Shown one piece after another: positions 39,801-49,701 of a DNA stretch of 64,000 nt. Numbering within the stretch: position 1 is the first letter of the stretch; each line of letters starts with the position of its first letter. Location: NCBI RefSeq assembly GCF_035994185.1, contig NZ_CP108539.1:62001-126000 (forward strand). The letters are read 5' to 3'. A model generated the notes under the pieces. That model worked only from the letters and a program-made list of their open reading frames with translations, was not told the DNA's origin and did not search any database. The translations under genes and the position numbers were made by a program. The stretch comes from Streptomyces sp. NBC_01217. Its GTDB lineage: Bacteria; Actinomycetota; Actinomycetes; Streptomycetales; Streptomycetaceae.

Positions 39801-42800
39801 TCCGTGTCGTAGGCGTAGGACTGCACGACCTTGGACGTGGCCGCGGCCGCGGCCGGCTCGGTGGACCACATCCGGATCTCCTTCACCTGACCGGTGAAGT
39901 CGCCGAAGGCGGAGGCGGTGGCGGTGGTGGAGGTCGCATACACGAACTCCACTACCCGGCAGCCCTTTGTTGCGGGCGTTGCGGTGCAGGTGGCGGCACT
40001 CGCGGCGGAGGTCGGCGCGATGACCCGCTTGGGGCGGGACAGTTCCTTGCCGTCCACAGTCACGGCCTCGGAGACCACTGTGGTGGTGGAGTTGGTCAGG
40101 CCGTCCAGCAGGGTGCTGGAGACCTGCCAGGTCGCCACGGCCGGGTCGGGCTTGGTGAACTCGGTGACCGTCCCGCTGGTGTCGGTGAGGGTGAACGATC
40201 CGCTGACGCTGCCCGTGAGCGTCAGGTCCTCGGACCCGGGCTCCGGAATCCAGCCGCTCTTCGCCGAGTTGGCGGTGAAGTGGATGGCATCACCCTCCGA
40301 GAGCACCACGTCAATGGCGGTGTCGGAGATCTTGCGGATGTGGGAGTAGTCCGACTCGGTTGCCTCGGCGACGGTGCCGGAAACCCATTCCTTGCCGAAG
40401 ATCGGCGCCTGGCCCTCCTGGCTGCCGCCCTTCTGCGGGTCCCGCGAGGAGGCCGTGCGGGAGACCGTCAAGCCGAAGGCTGAGGTGTCAGTGGCTGAGA
40501 GGGTGTAGTCGCCCGTCAGCAGGTTCACTGAGCCCGGGCCCACGTCCTCGGCCGCGGCGCCGCTCGCGTTGCGGTCGACGACCGCAGTCAGCGGCTGGGT
40601 CGACCCGGCGGCGGAGTTCGGGCCGGTGAAGTCGGCCTTGATCTGGACTGTGCCGTCCGGATTGACAGTGTCGGTGGTGTTCCAGACCAAGGGCGCGTTC
40701 TTGCCGCCGGTCAGGGGCACCGGCCAGGCCGTCACCGCAGTGCCGCCGGAAGTGACGTCACCCGCGGGGATCTTCACCCACGCATCGGCCTCCGAACGCC
40801 GCCAGGAGAACGACACCTGGTCGTACTTGCCACCGTCGGCCTCGGCAACCAGCGGCAGACGGCGAGCGGTGCGCTCACCCTCGGCAGGCTGGACGAAGCC
40901 GCCGGGGCCGGCGTGGAAGGTGTACTCCACCGCCTCGGACTTGTTGTCAGCCTTGTCCACCGCCCGCACCTGCAGCGTGTGAGTGCCGTCCTTGGGCGGG
41001 GCGAGAGATATCGCCTTCGCACCGGAGGCGCCGCCGGTCGCGACCTTGGTCCAGGTCACACCGTCCAGCGACCACTCCAGCCAGTTGTGGTCCGCAGCCG
41101 GCGGGGTCACGTTGAACACCCCGGCCTGGCCAACGCCCTTGACCCACGCGGACGAGGGGTAATCCGTCGATGAGATCGCGCCCGGAGCGGACGGCGCCGC
41201 CGTGTCGACCGTGAAGGTCTTCCACGCCGACCAGCCGACGTTGTAGTGCGCCCCGTCATACGGCGAGGTGCGGAACTTGTACGTCTTGCCGTTGGTCAGC
41301 ACCCCGGCCGGCACGGTCACAGAGGCGACCTGCCCGGAGGGCACGTACTTCGACACGATGACGTCGCCGACCTGCGTGTTAGTGACGTTGTCGAAGATCT
41401 GGAAGGTGCCGTTGACCTTGTCACCGTCAGCATCCACGAACGTGTCGCGCAGCGTCGGCGTCACGGTGTTGACCGTGTAGGCACCGCCGTAGGAGAAGTA
41501 CGGCGGACCGGCCTCCTGCTTGGTTCCGGTACGCGGACGGTAGTTGTAGTTGACCACCAGCTTCGGCGGGTTGGCCGCGTTGTTGGCGGAGTTGACCCGC
41601 TTCCACTGCGCGGTCACCGTCTCGCTGGCGGCACGCAGGCCCATGCCTGAGGTGGAGTTCTTCGCCGAGGCCCACTCCTGCACGAGGGTGGTGACGTCGG
41701 CGTTGATCCAGCCGTCAGCAGCCGAGGTGCAGGCGGGGTTGCCCTTGGTTTCGGTGGAGGTGGCCTTCGTCGCTGTCCAGGCCGGCTGCGCGGTCCAGCG
41801 CGAGGCGGTGGACGCCTTGCCGGCCGACCCCACCTCCCAGGGCTGGGCGGTGCACGTGGTGTTGCCGGAGTGGAAGTTCCACAGGCTCAGCTTTGCGCTC
41901 GACACCAGCGCGTCGGAGATCGGCGCCGTGTTCCACGTGATGAAAGAACGCGCCGTGCGCGGCGTGCCGTCCGGGTTCGTAGTACCCGGATTACCGAGGT
42001 CGAGCTCGGTGTCGGACGACCAGTCGACGGTCTCACCCTGCTGCACATACGTGTCGAACAGGTTCCCCAGCGACGACGTCGAGGGGTCGACCGTGACCGG
42101 GTACTTCGTCTCCGGATCGGCCAGGAACTGCGCATCCGGCGTGACGACCAGGTCCACACCGCCCTTGGCCTTGACGACCTTCATCGCGACGCGGGCTCGC
42201 CGGGTGTGCTCACCCGAGACCTTGTCCACGCTCGCGTCCCACATGACGGGGGCCGGCATGACCGCGGTCTTCTTCGACTTCTTGTCGGTGAAGAGCAGGC
42301 TGCCGTCCTTCTGCTGCTCGACCTTCAGCCCTTTGGACCGAAGCGGAAGCGTGTAGGAGAAGCCGGCTGCGGGCTTGCTCTTCACTTCCACGAACTGCTC
42401 GAACCCGACACGGGTCGCCTCGACGACCACGTCCGCACCCGGCACGGCGTTGATGTACGTGGCACGTGTGCCGTCGAGCTTCGGAGCGGGAAGCCCGCCC
42501 CGCCACTGCAGGGTGATCTGCCCGTCGCCTTCGCCCAACGTCACCAAGTCGGTGGCCGCGGTTGCCTGAGCAGCCTTCAGCGAGACCGCTTTCGTGCCGG
42601 ACTTCCCGGACAGGCGAAGACCACGGGGATGCGCCTTCGACTGGACCGACCCATCGGAGAGAGCCTCGAGCTCCACATCGACATCGCGCCACTGCTCGGA
42701 GTCGTCCTTGAAGCGAACGGGACCGGCAGAGAGCTCCGTCGTGAGGGACCCGTTCTTGTTCACCCACGTCGTCGACGACTCAGTCCGCTCGGACAGAGCC

Positions 42801-43042
42801 TCGACCCGCTTGCCCGACAGGCGAGCCAGGACACGAGCAGACGGGATGTCACTCGCCGCAGTCGCATACTGCCGTGCCTGCTTGGGCTGTGCCTTGGCAT
42901 CCAACGGGCTGGCCAGCACCATCTCCGAGCCCTGCAGCACCGTGACCGCCATGGTCAAAGCGAGAGACGCGGCAACCCGCCGTCTCCACGCACCTGGCGT
43001 CGGCCGGGCACCACTGTGCCAAGCCATCAATCTTCGGTTCAT
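36839..43042 (-). CDS. RHS-repeat polymorphic toxin, left copy
   Basis: About 2,067 residues from ATG 43042 (GTG 43063 alternative). A signal peptide (RRVAASLALTMAVTVLQ) precedes a soluble N-terminal half with a DNRLRE-like beta region, then many YD repeats (YDTDGRL, YDTAGRV, YDAQGRV, YDATGRL). The RHS core ends GRFLSLDPVYGGNANAYEYV then DPLNKYDLDG. After that comes a unique tip of about 102 residues, very basic and aromatic (KGHQKFRVDLHRLNGRRG, HYHRRPGIGRHRPW), whose clustered His suggests a nuclease (inference). RHS shells encapsulate and deliver such tips to rivals. Confidence 0.88.
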   Translation of the reverse strand: MNRRLMAWHSGARPTPGAWRRRVAASLALTMAVTVLQGSEMVLASPLDAKAQPKQARQYATAASDIPSARVLARLSGKRVEALSERTESSTTWVNKNGSLTTELSAGPVRFKDDSEQWRDVDVELEALSDGSVQSKAHPRGLRLSGKSGTKAVSLKAAQATAATDLVTLGEGDGQITLQWRGGLPAPKLDGTRATYINAVPGADVVVEATRVGFEQFVEVKSKPAAGFSYTLPLRSKGLKVEQQKDGSLLFTDKKSKKTAVMPAPVMWDASVDKVSGEHTRRARVAMKVVKAKGGVDLVVTPDAQFLADPETKYPVTVDPSTSSLGNLFDTYVQQGETVDWSSDTELDLGNPGTTNPDGTPRTARSFITWNTAPISDALVSSAKLSLWNFHSGNTTCTAQPWEVGSAGKASTASRWTAQPAWTATKATSTETKGNPACTSAADGWINADVTTLVQEWASAKNSTSGMGLRAASETVTAQWKRVNSANNAANPPKLVVNYNYRPRTGTKQEAGPPYFSYGGAYTVNTVTPTLRDTFVDADGDKVNGTFQIFDNVTNTQVGDVIVSKYVPSGQVASVTVPAGVLTNGKTYKFRTSPYDGAHYNVGWSAWKTFTVDTAAPSAPGAISSTDYPSSAWVKGVGQAGVFNVTPPAADHNWLEWSLDGVTWTKVATGGASGAKAISLAPPKDGTHTLQVRAVDKADNKSEAVEYTFHAGPGGFVQPAEGERTARRLPLVAEADGGKYDQVSFSWRRSEADAWVKIPAGDVTSGGTAVTAWPVPLTGGKNAPLVWNTTDTVNPDGTVQIKADFTGPNSAAGSTQPLTAVVDRNASGAAAEDVGPGSVNLLTGDYTLSATDTSAFGLTVSRTASSRDPQKGGSQEGQAPIFGKEWVSGTVAEATESDYSHIRKISDTAIDVVLSEGDAIHFTANSAKSGWIPEPGSEDLTLTGSVSGSFTLTDTSGTVTEFTKPDPAVATWQVSSTLLDGLTNSTTTVVSEAVTVDGKELSRPKRVIAPTSAASAATCTATPATKGCRVVEFVYATSTTATASAFGDFTGQVKEIRMWSTEPAAAAATSKVVQSYAYDTDGRLRQEWASQISPALKTEYTYDTAGRVTGQTSAGELPWTFTYGKAGSAATAGDGMLLKASRSGLKQGTADVEEGTSATSVVYDVPLTGTKAPYAMGATNVKDWGQTDTPTDAAAVFPADAVPGAHSGDALTASDYTRADVTYMGVSGRSVNAATPGGNITTTESDRFGNTVRELTAANRAIALGVSANDRAAQADLGIAQLPSAERANLLSTTSLYNETGTREMEELGPLHRIDLTADLKSGTTTLVSAGSSVTARSWTVNEYDAGRPTDGTATVKDQVTKTTTGAQVREHPSVHGETRALQSVYDWAKGLPTQTIKDPGGLAITETTQYDAQGRVTKQQLPGATGTDAGTRVTSYWSATGTGACNGRPEWADQLCSTGPAGAITGGGTNPANLPTSTTTYDWWGNAATVTDTANGTTRTTATTYDNAGRATKVAITGGLGQAVPESTTSYDPATGLAVKVTSPTGGTITKAFDKLGRQISYTDADGGVTTTEYDLLNRPVKVSDNVPSTVTLTYDHAAEPRGLVTKTTDSIAGVFQATYDADGSVATEKLPGGYTLTQNEDTTGSATERTYTRDSDGVIVVSDTTTESVHGQVTRHAGWSDQTYGYDATGRLTTVEDTADTICTKRTYTFDNRTNRKTRNTAAGAPGTDCPTTGGTTTTHTYDSADRLVDTGYTYDNLGRTTALPGSTIGYHANDLAYQITAGTQRQTWQLDANQQRFRSFKTETGSGTTWTQTGSKTNHYDSDGDNPRWITEDTTTGALTRNVESATGNLAATTSKTGETVLQLTTIHGDIALQLPLDTAKPPVALDSDEYGNPRTGQSATRYNWLGAKQRSTETPNNLTLMGVRLYNPTTGRFLSLDPVYGGNANAYEYVHADPLNKYDLDGKRFGWIKKGYRWAKSGYRSARRGYHSVRRFVRNSSVKCFRYPNVGGFGCKYSYKGHQKFRVDLHRLNGRRGYWPHYHRRPGIGRHRPWDSAPNNGPWWRRF

Positions 43043-43244
43043 TGGTTCCGTAACCCCCCACACACAGCTGCCCCACAGTTAGGGCAGCAGGACGGAAACT
43101 AACCCACACCGAAAAGGGAGCAAACGGGGCGAACTGCACACACAAACGATCTTTGTGCGTACCCACATCAATAACTTGGCTTGAAAATGATCAGCTGACG
43201 GGGAACTAAGCCGTACCCGCCCCCACCAGGGAAAACAGAACACC
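37146..43244 (-). repeat. Left arm of 6,099-bp inverted duplication
   Basis: Pairs base x with base 86847-x of the right arm (43603-49701). It includes the RHS promoter region, signal peptide and shell up to the codon for the last Gly of DLDG. The outer limit is exactly the shell/tip junction; the inner limit is AACACC at 43239-43244. No difference was seen between the arms where compared, and their encoded proteins match throughout. Confidence 0.9.
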
Positions 43245-43602
43245 GCTAAGGGTGATCACGCCGGGATGTCTCGCCCAACGATGTCAGGGAGGGGCCGTCA
43301 TGCCGACTCCCGCTACTGGCCACCGCAATCCGGGGAGAGCGCGTCATGGGGTGATCGCGTTGCCCCAGATTTTGCCACCCTCTCTCCTTGGGCCGAGTCA
43401 GTTCAACTCAGACTGAGGAATGGCCTCTTCCGCGCCAGCGTGGGTTCCTGGAGCCGCTTGCGTCAGCTTCCGTGTCACACACGAGGAGTCGCCGATGTCG
43501 CGCCAAGGCGCGGAGGGTGTGAATGCTCGCATCAGCCGTCACGACTCTCCTGGCGAATGGCGGGTAGTGCACGATCGGCGTCACCGAATGAGTCGACTGG
43601 TG
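43245..43602. other. 358-bp unique spacer between the RHS arms
   Basis: Lies between the two divergent RHS copies. No convincing gene. The promoters of the two RHS genes are in the identical arm sequence on either side (43064-43244 and 43603-43783), so both genes should be regulated alike. The spacer itself may hold shared control sites, but none was recognised. Confidence 0.7.
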
Positions 43603-46600
43603 GGTGTTCTGTTTTCCCTGGTGGGGGCGGGTACGGCTTAGTTCCCCGTCAGCTGATCATTTTCAAGCCAAGTTATTGATGTGGGTACGCACAAAGATCG
43701 TTTGTGTGTGCAGTTCGCCCCGTTTGCTCCCTTTTCGGTGTGGGTTAGTTTCCGTCCTGCTGCCCTAACTGTGGGGCAGCTGTGTGTGGGGGGTTACGGA
43801 ACCAATGAACCGAAGATTGATGGCTTGGCACAGTGGTGCCCGGCCGACGCCAGGTGCGTGGAGACGGCGGGTTGCCGCGTCTCTCGCTTTGACCATGGCG
43901 GTCACGGTGCTGCAGGGCTCGGAGATGGTGCTGGCCAGCCCGTTGGATGCCAAGGCACAGCCCAAGCAGGCACGGCAGTATGCGACTGCGGCGAGTGACA
44001 TCCCGTCTGCTCGTGTCCTGGCTCGCCTGTCGGGCAAGCGGGTCGAGGCTCTGTCCGAGCGGACTGAGTCGTCGACGACGTGGGTGAACAAGAACGGGTC
44101 CCTCACGACGGAGCTCTCTGCCGGTCCCGTTCGCTTCAAGGACGACTCCGAGCAGTGGCGCGATGTCGATGTGGAGCTCGAGGCTCTCTCCGATGGGTCG
44201 GTCCAGTCGAAGGCGCATCCCCGTGGTCTTCGCCTGTCCGGGAAGTCCGGCACGAAAGCGGTCTCGCTGAAGGCTGCTCAGGCAACCGCGGCCACCGACT
44301 TGGTGACGTTGGGCGAAGGCGACGGGCAGATCACCCTGCAGTGGCGGGGCGGGCTTCCCGCTCCGAAGCTCGACGGCACACGTGCCACGTACATCAACGC
44401 CGTGCCGGGTGCGGACGTGGTCGTCGAGGCGACCCGTGTCGGGTTCGAGCAGTTCGTGGAAGTGAAGAGCAAGCCCGCAGCCGGCTTCTCCTACACGCTT
44501 CCGCTTCGGTCCAAAGGGCTGAAGGTCGAGCAGCAGAAGGACGGCAGCCTGCTCTTCACCGACAAGAAGTCGAAGAAGACCGCGGTCATGCCGGCCCCCG
44601 TCATGTGGGACGCGAGCGTGGACAAGGTCTCGGGTGAGCACACCCGGCGAGCCCGCGTCGCGATGAAGGTCGTCAAGGCCAAGGGCGGTGTGGACCTGGT
44701 CGTCACGCCGGATGCGCAGTTCCTGGCCGATCCGGAGACGAAGTACCCGGTCACGGTCGACCCCTCGACGTCGTCGCTGGGGAACCTGTTCGACACGTAT
44801 GTGCAGCAGGGTGAGACCGTCGACTGGTCGTCCGACACCGAGCTCGACCTCGGTAATCCGGGTACTACGAACCCGGACGGCACGCCGCGCACGGCGCGTT
44901 CTTTCATCACGTGGAACACGGCGCCGATCTCCGACGCGCTGGTGTCGAGCGCAAAGCTGAGCCTGTGGAACTTCCACTCCGGCAACACCACGTGCACCGC
45001 CCAGCCCTGGGAGGTGGGGTCGGCCGGCAAGGCGTCCACCGCCTCGCGCTGGACCGCGCAGCCGGCCTGGACAGCGACGAAGGCCACCTCCACCGAAACC
45101 AAGGGCAACCCCGCCTGCACCTCGGCTGCTGACGGCTGGATCAACGCCGACGTCACCACCCTCGTGCAGGAGTGGGCCTCGGCGAAGAACTCCACCTCAG
45201 GCATGGGCCTGCGTGCCGCCAGCGAGACGGTGACCGCGCAGTGGAAGCGGGTCAACTCCGCCAACAACGCGGCCAACCCGCCGAAGCTGGTGGTCAACTA
45301 CAACTACCGTCCGCGTACCGGAACCAAGCAGGAGGCCGGTCCGCCGTACTTCTCCTACGGCGGTGCCTACACGGTCAACACCGTGACGCCGACGCTGCGC
45401 GACACGTTCGTGGATGCTGACGGTGACAAGGTCAACGGCACCTTCCAGATCTTCGACAACGTCACTAACACGCAGGTCGGCGACGTCATCGTGTCGAAGT
45501 ACGTGCCCTCCGGGCAGGTCGCCTCTGTGACCGTGCCGGCCGGGGTGCTGACCAACGGCAAGACGTACAAGTTCCGCACCTCGCCGTATGACGGGGCGCA
45601 CTACAACGTCGGCTGGTCGGCGTGGAAGACCTTCACGGTCGACACGGCGGCGCCGTCCGCTCCGGGCGCGATCTCATCGACGGATTACCCCTCGTCCGCG
45701 TGGGTCAAGGGCGTTGGCCAGGCCGGGGTGTTCAACGTGACCCCGCCGGCTGCGGACCACAACTGGCTGGAGTGGTCGCTGGACGGTGTGACCTGGACCA
45801 AGGTCGCGACCGGCGGCGCCTCCGGTGCGAAGGCGATATCTCTCGCCCCGCCCAAGGACGGCACTCACACGCTGCAGGTGCGGGCGGTGGACAAGGCTGA
45901 CAACAAGTCCGAGGCGGTGGAGTACACCTTCCACGCCGGCCCCGGCGGCTTCGTCCAGCCTGCCGAGGGTGAGCGCACCGCTCGCCGTCTGCCGCTGGTT
46001 GCCGAGGCCGACGGTGGCAAGTACGACCAGGTGTCGTTCTCCTGGCGGCGTTCGGAGGCCGATGCGTGGGTGAAGATCCCCGCGGGTGACGTCACTTCCG
46101 GCGGCACTGCGGTGACGGCCTGGCCGGTGCCCCTGACCGGCGGCAAGAACGCGCCCTTGGTCTGGAACACCACCGACACTGTCAATCCGGACGGCACAGT
46201 CCAGATCAAGGCCGACTTCACCGGCCCGAACTCCGCCGCCGGGTCGACCCAGCCGCTGACTGCGGTCGTCGACCGCAACGCGAGCGGCGCCGCGGCCGAG
46301 GACGTGGGCCCGGGCTCAGTGAACCTGCTGACGGGCGACTACACCCTCTCAGCCACTGACACCTCAGCCTTCGGCTTGACGGTCTCCCGCACGGCCTCCT
46401 CGCGGGACCCGCAGAAGGGCGGCAGCCAGGAGGGCCAGGCGCCGATCTTCGGCAAGGAATGGGTTTCCGGCACCGTCGCCGAGGCAACCGAGTCGGACTA
46501 CTCCCACATCCGCAAGATCTCCGACACCGCCATTGACGTGGTGCTCTCGGAGGGTGATGCCATCCACTTCACCGCCAACTCGGCGAAGAGCGGCTGGATT

Positions 46601-49600
46601 CCGGAGCCCGGGTCCGAGGACCTGACGCTCACGGGCAGCGTCAGCGGATCGTTCACCCTCACCGACACCAGCGGGACGGTCACCGAGTTCACCAAGCCCG
46701 ACCCGGCCGTGGCGACCTGGCAGGTCTCCAGCACCCTGCTGGACGGCCTGACCAACTCCACCACCACAGTGGTCTCCGAGGCCGTGACTGTGGACGGCAA
46801 GGAACTGTCCCGCCCCAAGCGGGTCATCGCGCCGACCTCCGCCGCGAGTGCCGCCACCTGCACCGCAACGCCCGCAACAAAGGGCTGCCGGGTAGTGGAG
46901 TTCGTGTATGCGACCTCCACCACCGCCACCGCCTCCGCCTTCGGCGACTTCACCGGTCAGGTGAAGGAGATCCGGATGTGGTCCACCGAGCCGGCCGCGG
47001 CCGCGGCCACGTCCAAGGTCGTGCAGTCCTACGCCTACGACACGGACGGCCGTCTGCGTCAGGAGTGGGCCTCGCAGATCAGCCCAGCGCTGAAGACCGA
47101 GTACACCTACGACACGGCGGGCCGGGTCACGGGCCAGACCTCGGCCGGTGAGCTGCCCTGGACCTTCACGTACGGCAAGGCCGGCAGCGCGGCCACCGCC
47201 GGCGACGGCATGCTGCTGAAGGCATCCCGCTCCGGCCTGAAGCAGGGCACTGCGGATGTCGAGGAAGGCACCTCTGCCACCTCGGTCGTCTACGACGTGC
47301 CGCTGACCGGCACGAAGGCCCCATATGCAATGGGCGCAACCAATGTGAAGGACTGGGGCCAGACGGACACCCCGACCGACGCGGCCGCGGTCTTCCCCGC
47401 AGACGCGGTGCCCGGCGCGCACTCCGGTGACGCGCTGACCGCCTCCGACTACACCCGCGCCGATGTCACTTACATGGGTGTCTCGGGGCGTTCGGTCAAC
47501 GCCGCAACGCCCGGCGGGAACATCACCACCACCGAGTCCGACCGCTTCGGCAACACGGTGCGCGAGCTGACGGCCGCCAACCGGGCCATCGCCCTGGGCG
47601 TGAGCGCGAACGACCGGGCGGCCCAGGCCGACCTCGGCATCGCGCAGCTGCCCTCGGCCGAGCGCGCGAACCTGCTGTCCACCACCTCTCTCTACAACGA
47701 GACCGGCACCCGGGAGATGGAGGAGCTCGGGCCGCTGCACCGCATCGACCTGACCGCCGACCTGAAGTCCGGTACGACCACGCTGGTGTCGGCCGGCAGC
47801 TCGGTGACCGCCCGTTCCTGGACGGTCAACGAGTACGACGCGGGCCGTCCCACCGACGGGACCGCGACGGTCAAGGACCAGGTCACCAAGACCACCACAG
47901 GCGCCCAGGTGCGCGAGCACCCGAGCGTCCATGGCGAGACCCGTGCGCTGCAGAGCGTGTACGACTGGGCCAAGGGCCTGCCCACCCAGACGATCAAGGA
48001 CCCCGGTGGTCTGGCGATCACCGAGACCACCCAGTACGACGCCCAGGGCCGCGTGACCAAGCAGCAGCTGCCCGGCGCCACCGGCACTGACGCGGGCACC
48101 CGGGTAACGAGCTACTGGTCAGCGACCGGCACCGGCGCCTGCAACGGCCGGCCGGAATGGGCCGACCAGCTGTGCTCAACCGGTCCGGCCGGCGCCATCA
48201 CCGGCGGCGGTACCAACCCGGCGAACCTGCCCACCTCCACCACCACGTACGACTGGTGGGGCAACGCGGCCACGGTCACCGACACGGCCAACGGCACCAC
48301 GCGCACCACCGCGACCACCTACGACAACGCCGGCCGTGCCACGAAGGTGGCCATCACCGGCGGTCTGGGCCAGGCCGTGCCCGAGTCGACCACCAGCTAC
48401 GACCCGGCCACCGGCCTGGCCGTGAAGGTGACGTCGCCGACCGGCGGCACGATCACCAAGGCATTCGACAAGCTCGGCCGCCAGATCTCCTACACCGACG
48501 CCGACGGCGGCGTCACCACAACCGAGTACGACCTGCTCAACCGTCCGGTCAAGGTCAGTGACAACGTGCCCTCCACGGTCACGCTCACCTACGACCACGC
48601 CGCTGAGCCGCGGGGCCTGGTCACCAAGACGACCGACTCGATCGCCGGTGTCTTCCAGGCCACCTACGACGCCGACGGATCGGTCGCGACCGAAAAGCTG
48701 CCCGGCGGATACACCCTCACCCAGAACGAGGACACCACCGGCTCGGCCACCGAGCGCACCTACACCCGCGACAGCGACGGCGTCATCGTCGTCTCCGACA
48801 CCACTACCGAGTCCGTCCACGGCCAGGTCACCCGCCACGCCGGCTGGTCCGACCAGACCTACGGATACGACGCCACCGGCCGTCTGACCACCGTCGAAGA
48901 CACCGCTGACACCATCTGCACCAAGCGGACCTACACCTTCGACAACCGCACCAACCGCAAGACCCGCAACACCGCCGCCGGCGCCCCCGGCACCGACTGC
49001 CCCACCACCGGAGGCACCACCACCACCCATACCTACGACAGCGCCGACCGGCTCGTCGACACCGGCTACACCTACGACAACCTCGGCCGCACCACCGCCC
49101 TGCCGGGCAGCACCATCGGCTACCACGCCAACGACCTGGCCTACCAGATCACCGCTGGCACCCAGCGCCAGACCTGGCAGCTCGACGCCAACCAGCAACG
49201 CTTCCGATCCTTCAAGACCGAAACCGGAAGCGGCACCACCTGGACCCAGACCGGATCCAAGACCAACCACTACGACAGCGACGGCGACAACCCCCGCTGG
49301 ATCACCGAGGACACCACCACCGGCGCGCTGACCCGCAACGTCGAGTCCGCCACCGGCAACCTCGCCGCCACCACCAGCAAAACCGGCGAGACCGTCCTGC
49401 AACTCACCACCATCCACGGCGACATCGCCCTCCAGCTCCCGCTGGACACCGCCAAGCCCCCCGTCGCCCTCGACAGCGACGAGTACGGCAACCCCCGCAC
49501 CGGCCAGAGCGCCACCCGCTACAACTGGCTCGGCGCCAAACAACGCTCCACCGAAACCCCCAACAACCTCACCCTCATGGGCGTCCGCCTCTACAACCCC

Positions 49601-49701
49601 ACCACCGGACGCTTCCTCTCCCTCGACCCCGTATACGGAGGCAACGCCAACGCCTACGAATACGTCCACGCCGACCCCCTCAACAAATACGACCTCGACG
49701 G
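43603..49701 (+). repeat. Right arm of 6,099-bp inverted duplication
   Basis: Mirror copy of 37146-43244. The match stops at GACCTCGACGG (end 49701), where the right gene reads A and the left gene C. That is the exact place where RHS toxin tips are normally exchanged. Confidence 0.9.

Noticed and set aside
37146..49701. Phase-variable switch exchanging RHS toxin tips by inversion
   Set aside because: The tips lie outside the inverted arms; recombination between arms would invert only the spacer and leave each tip with its own shell position.
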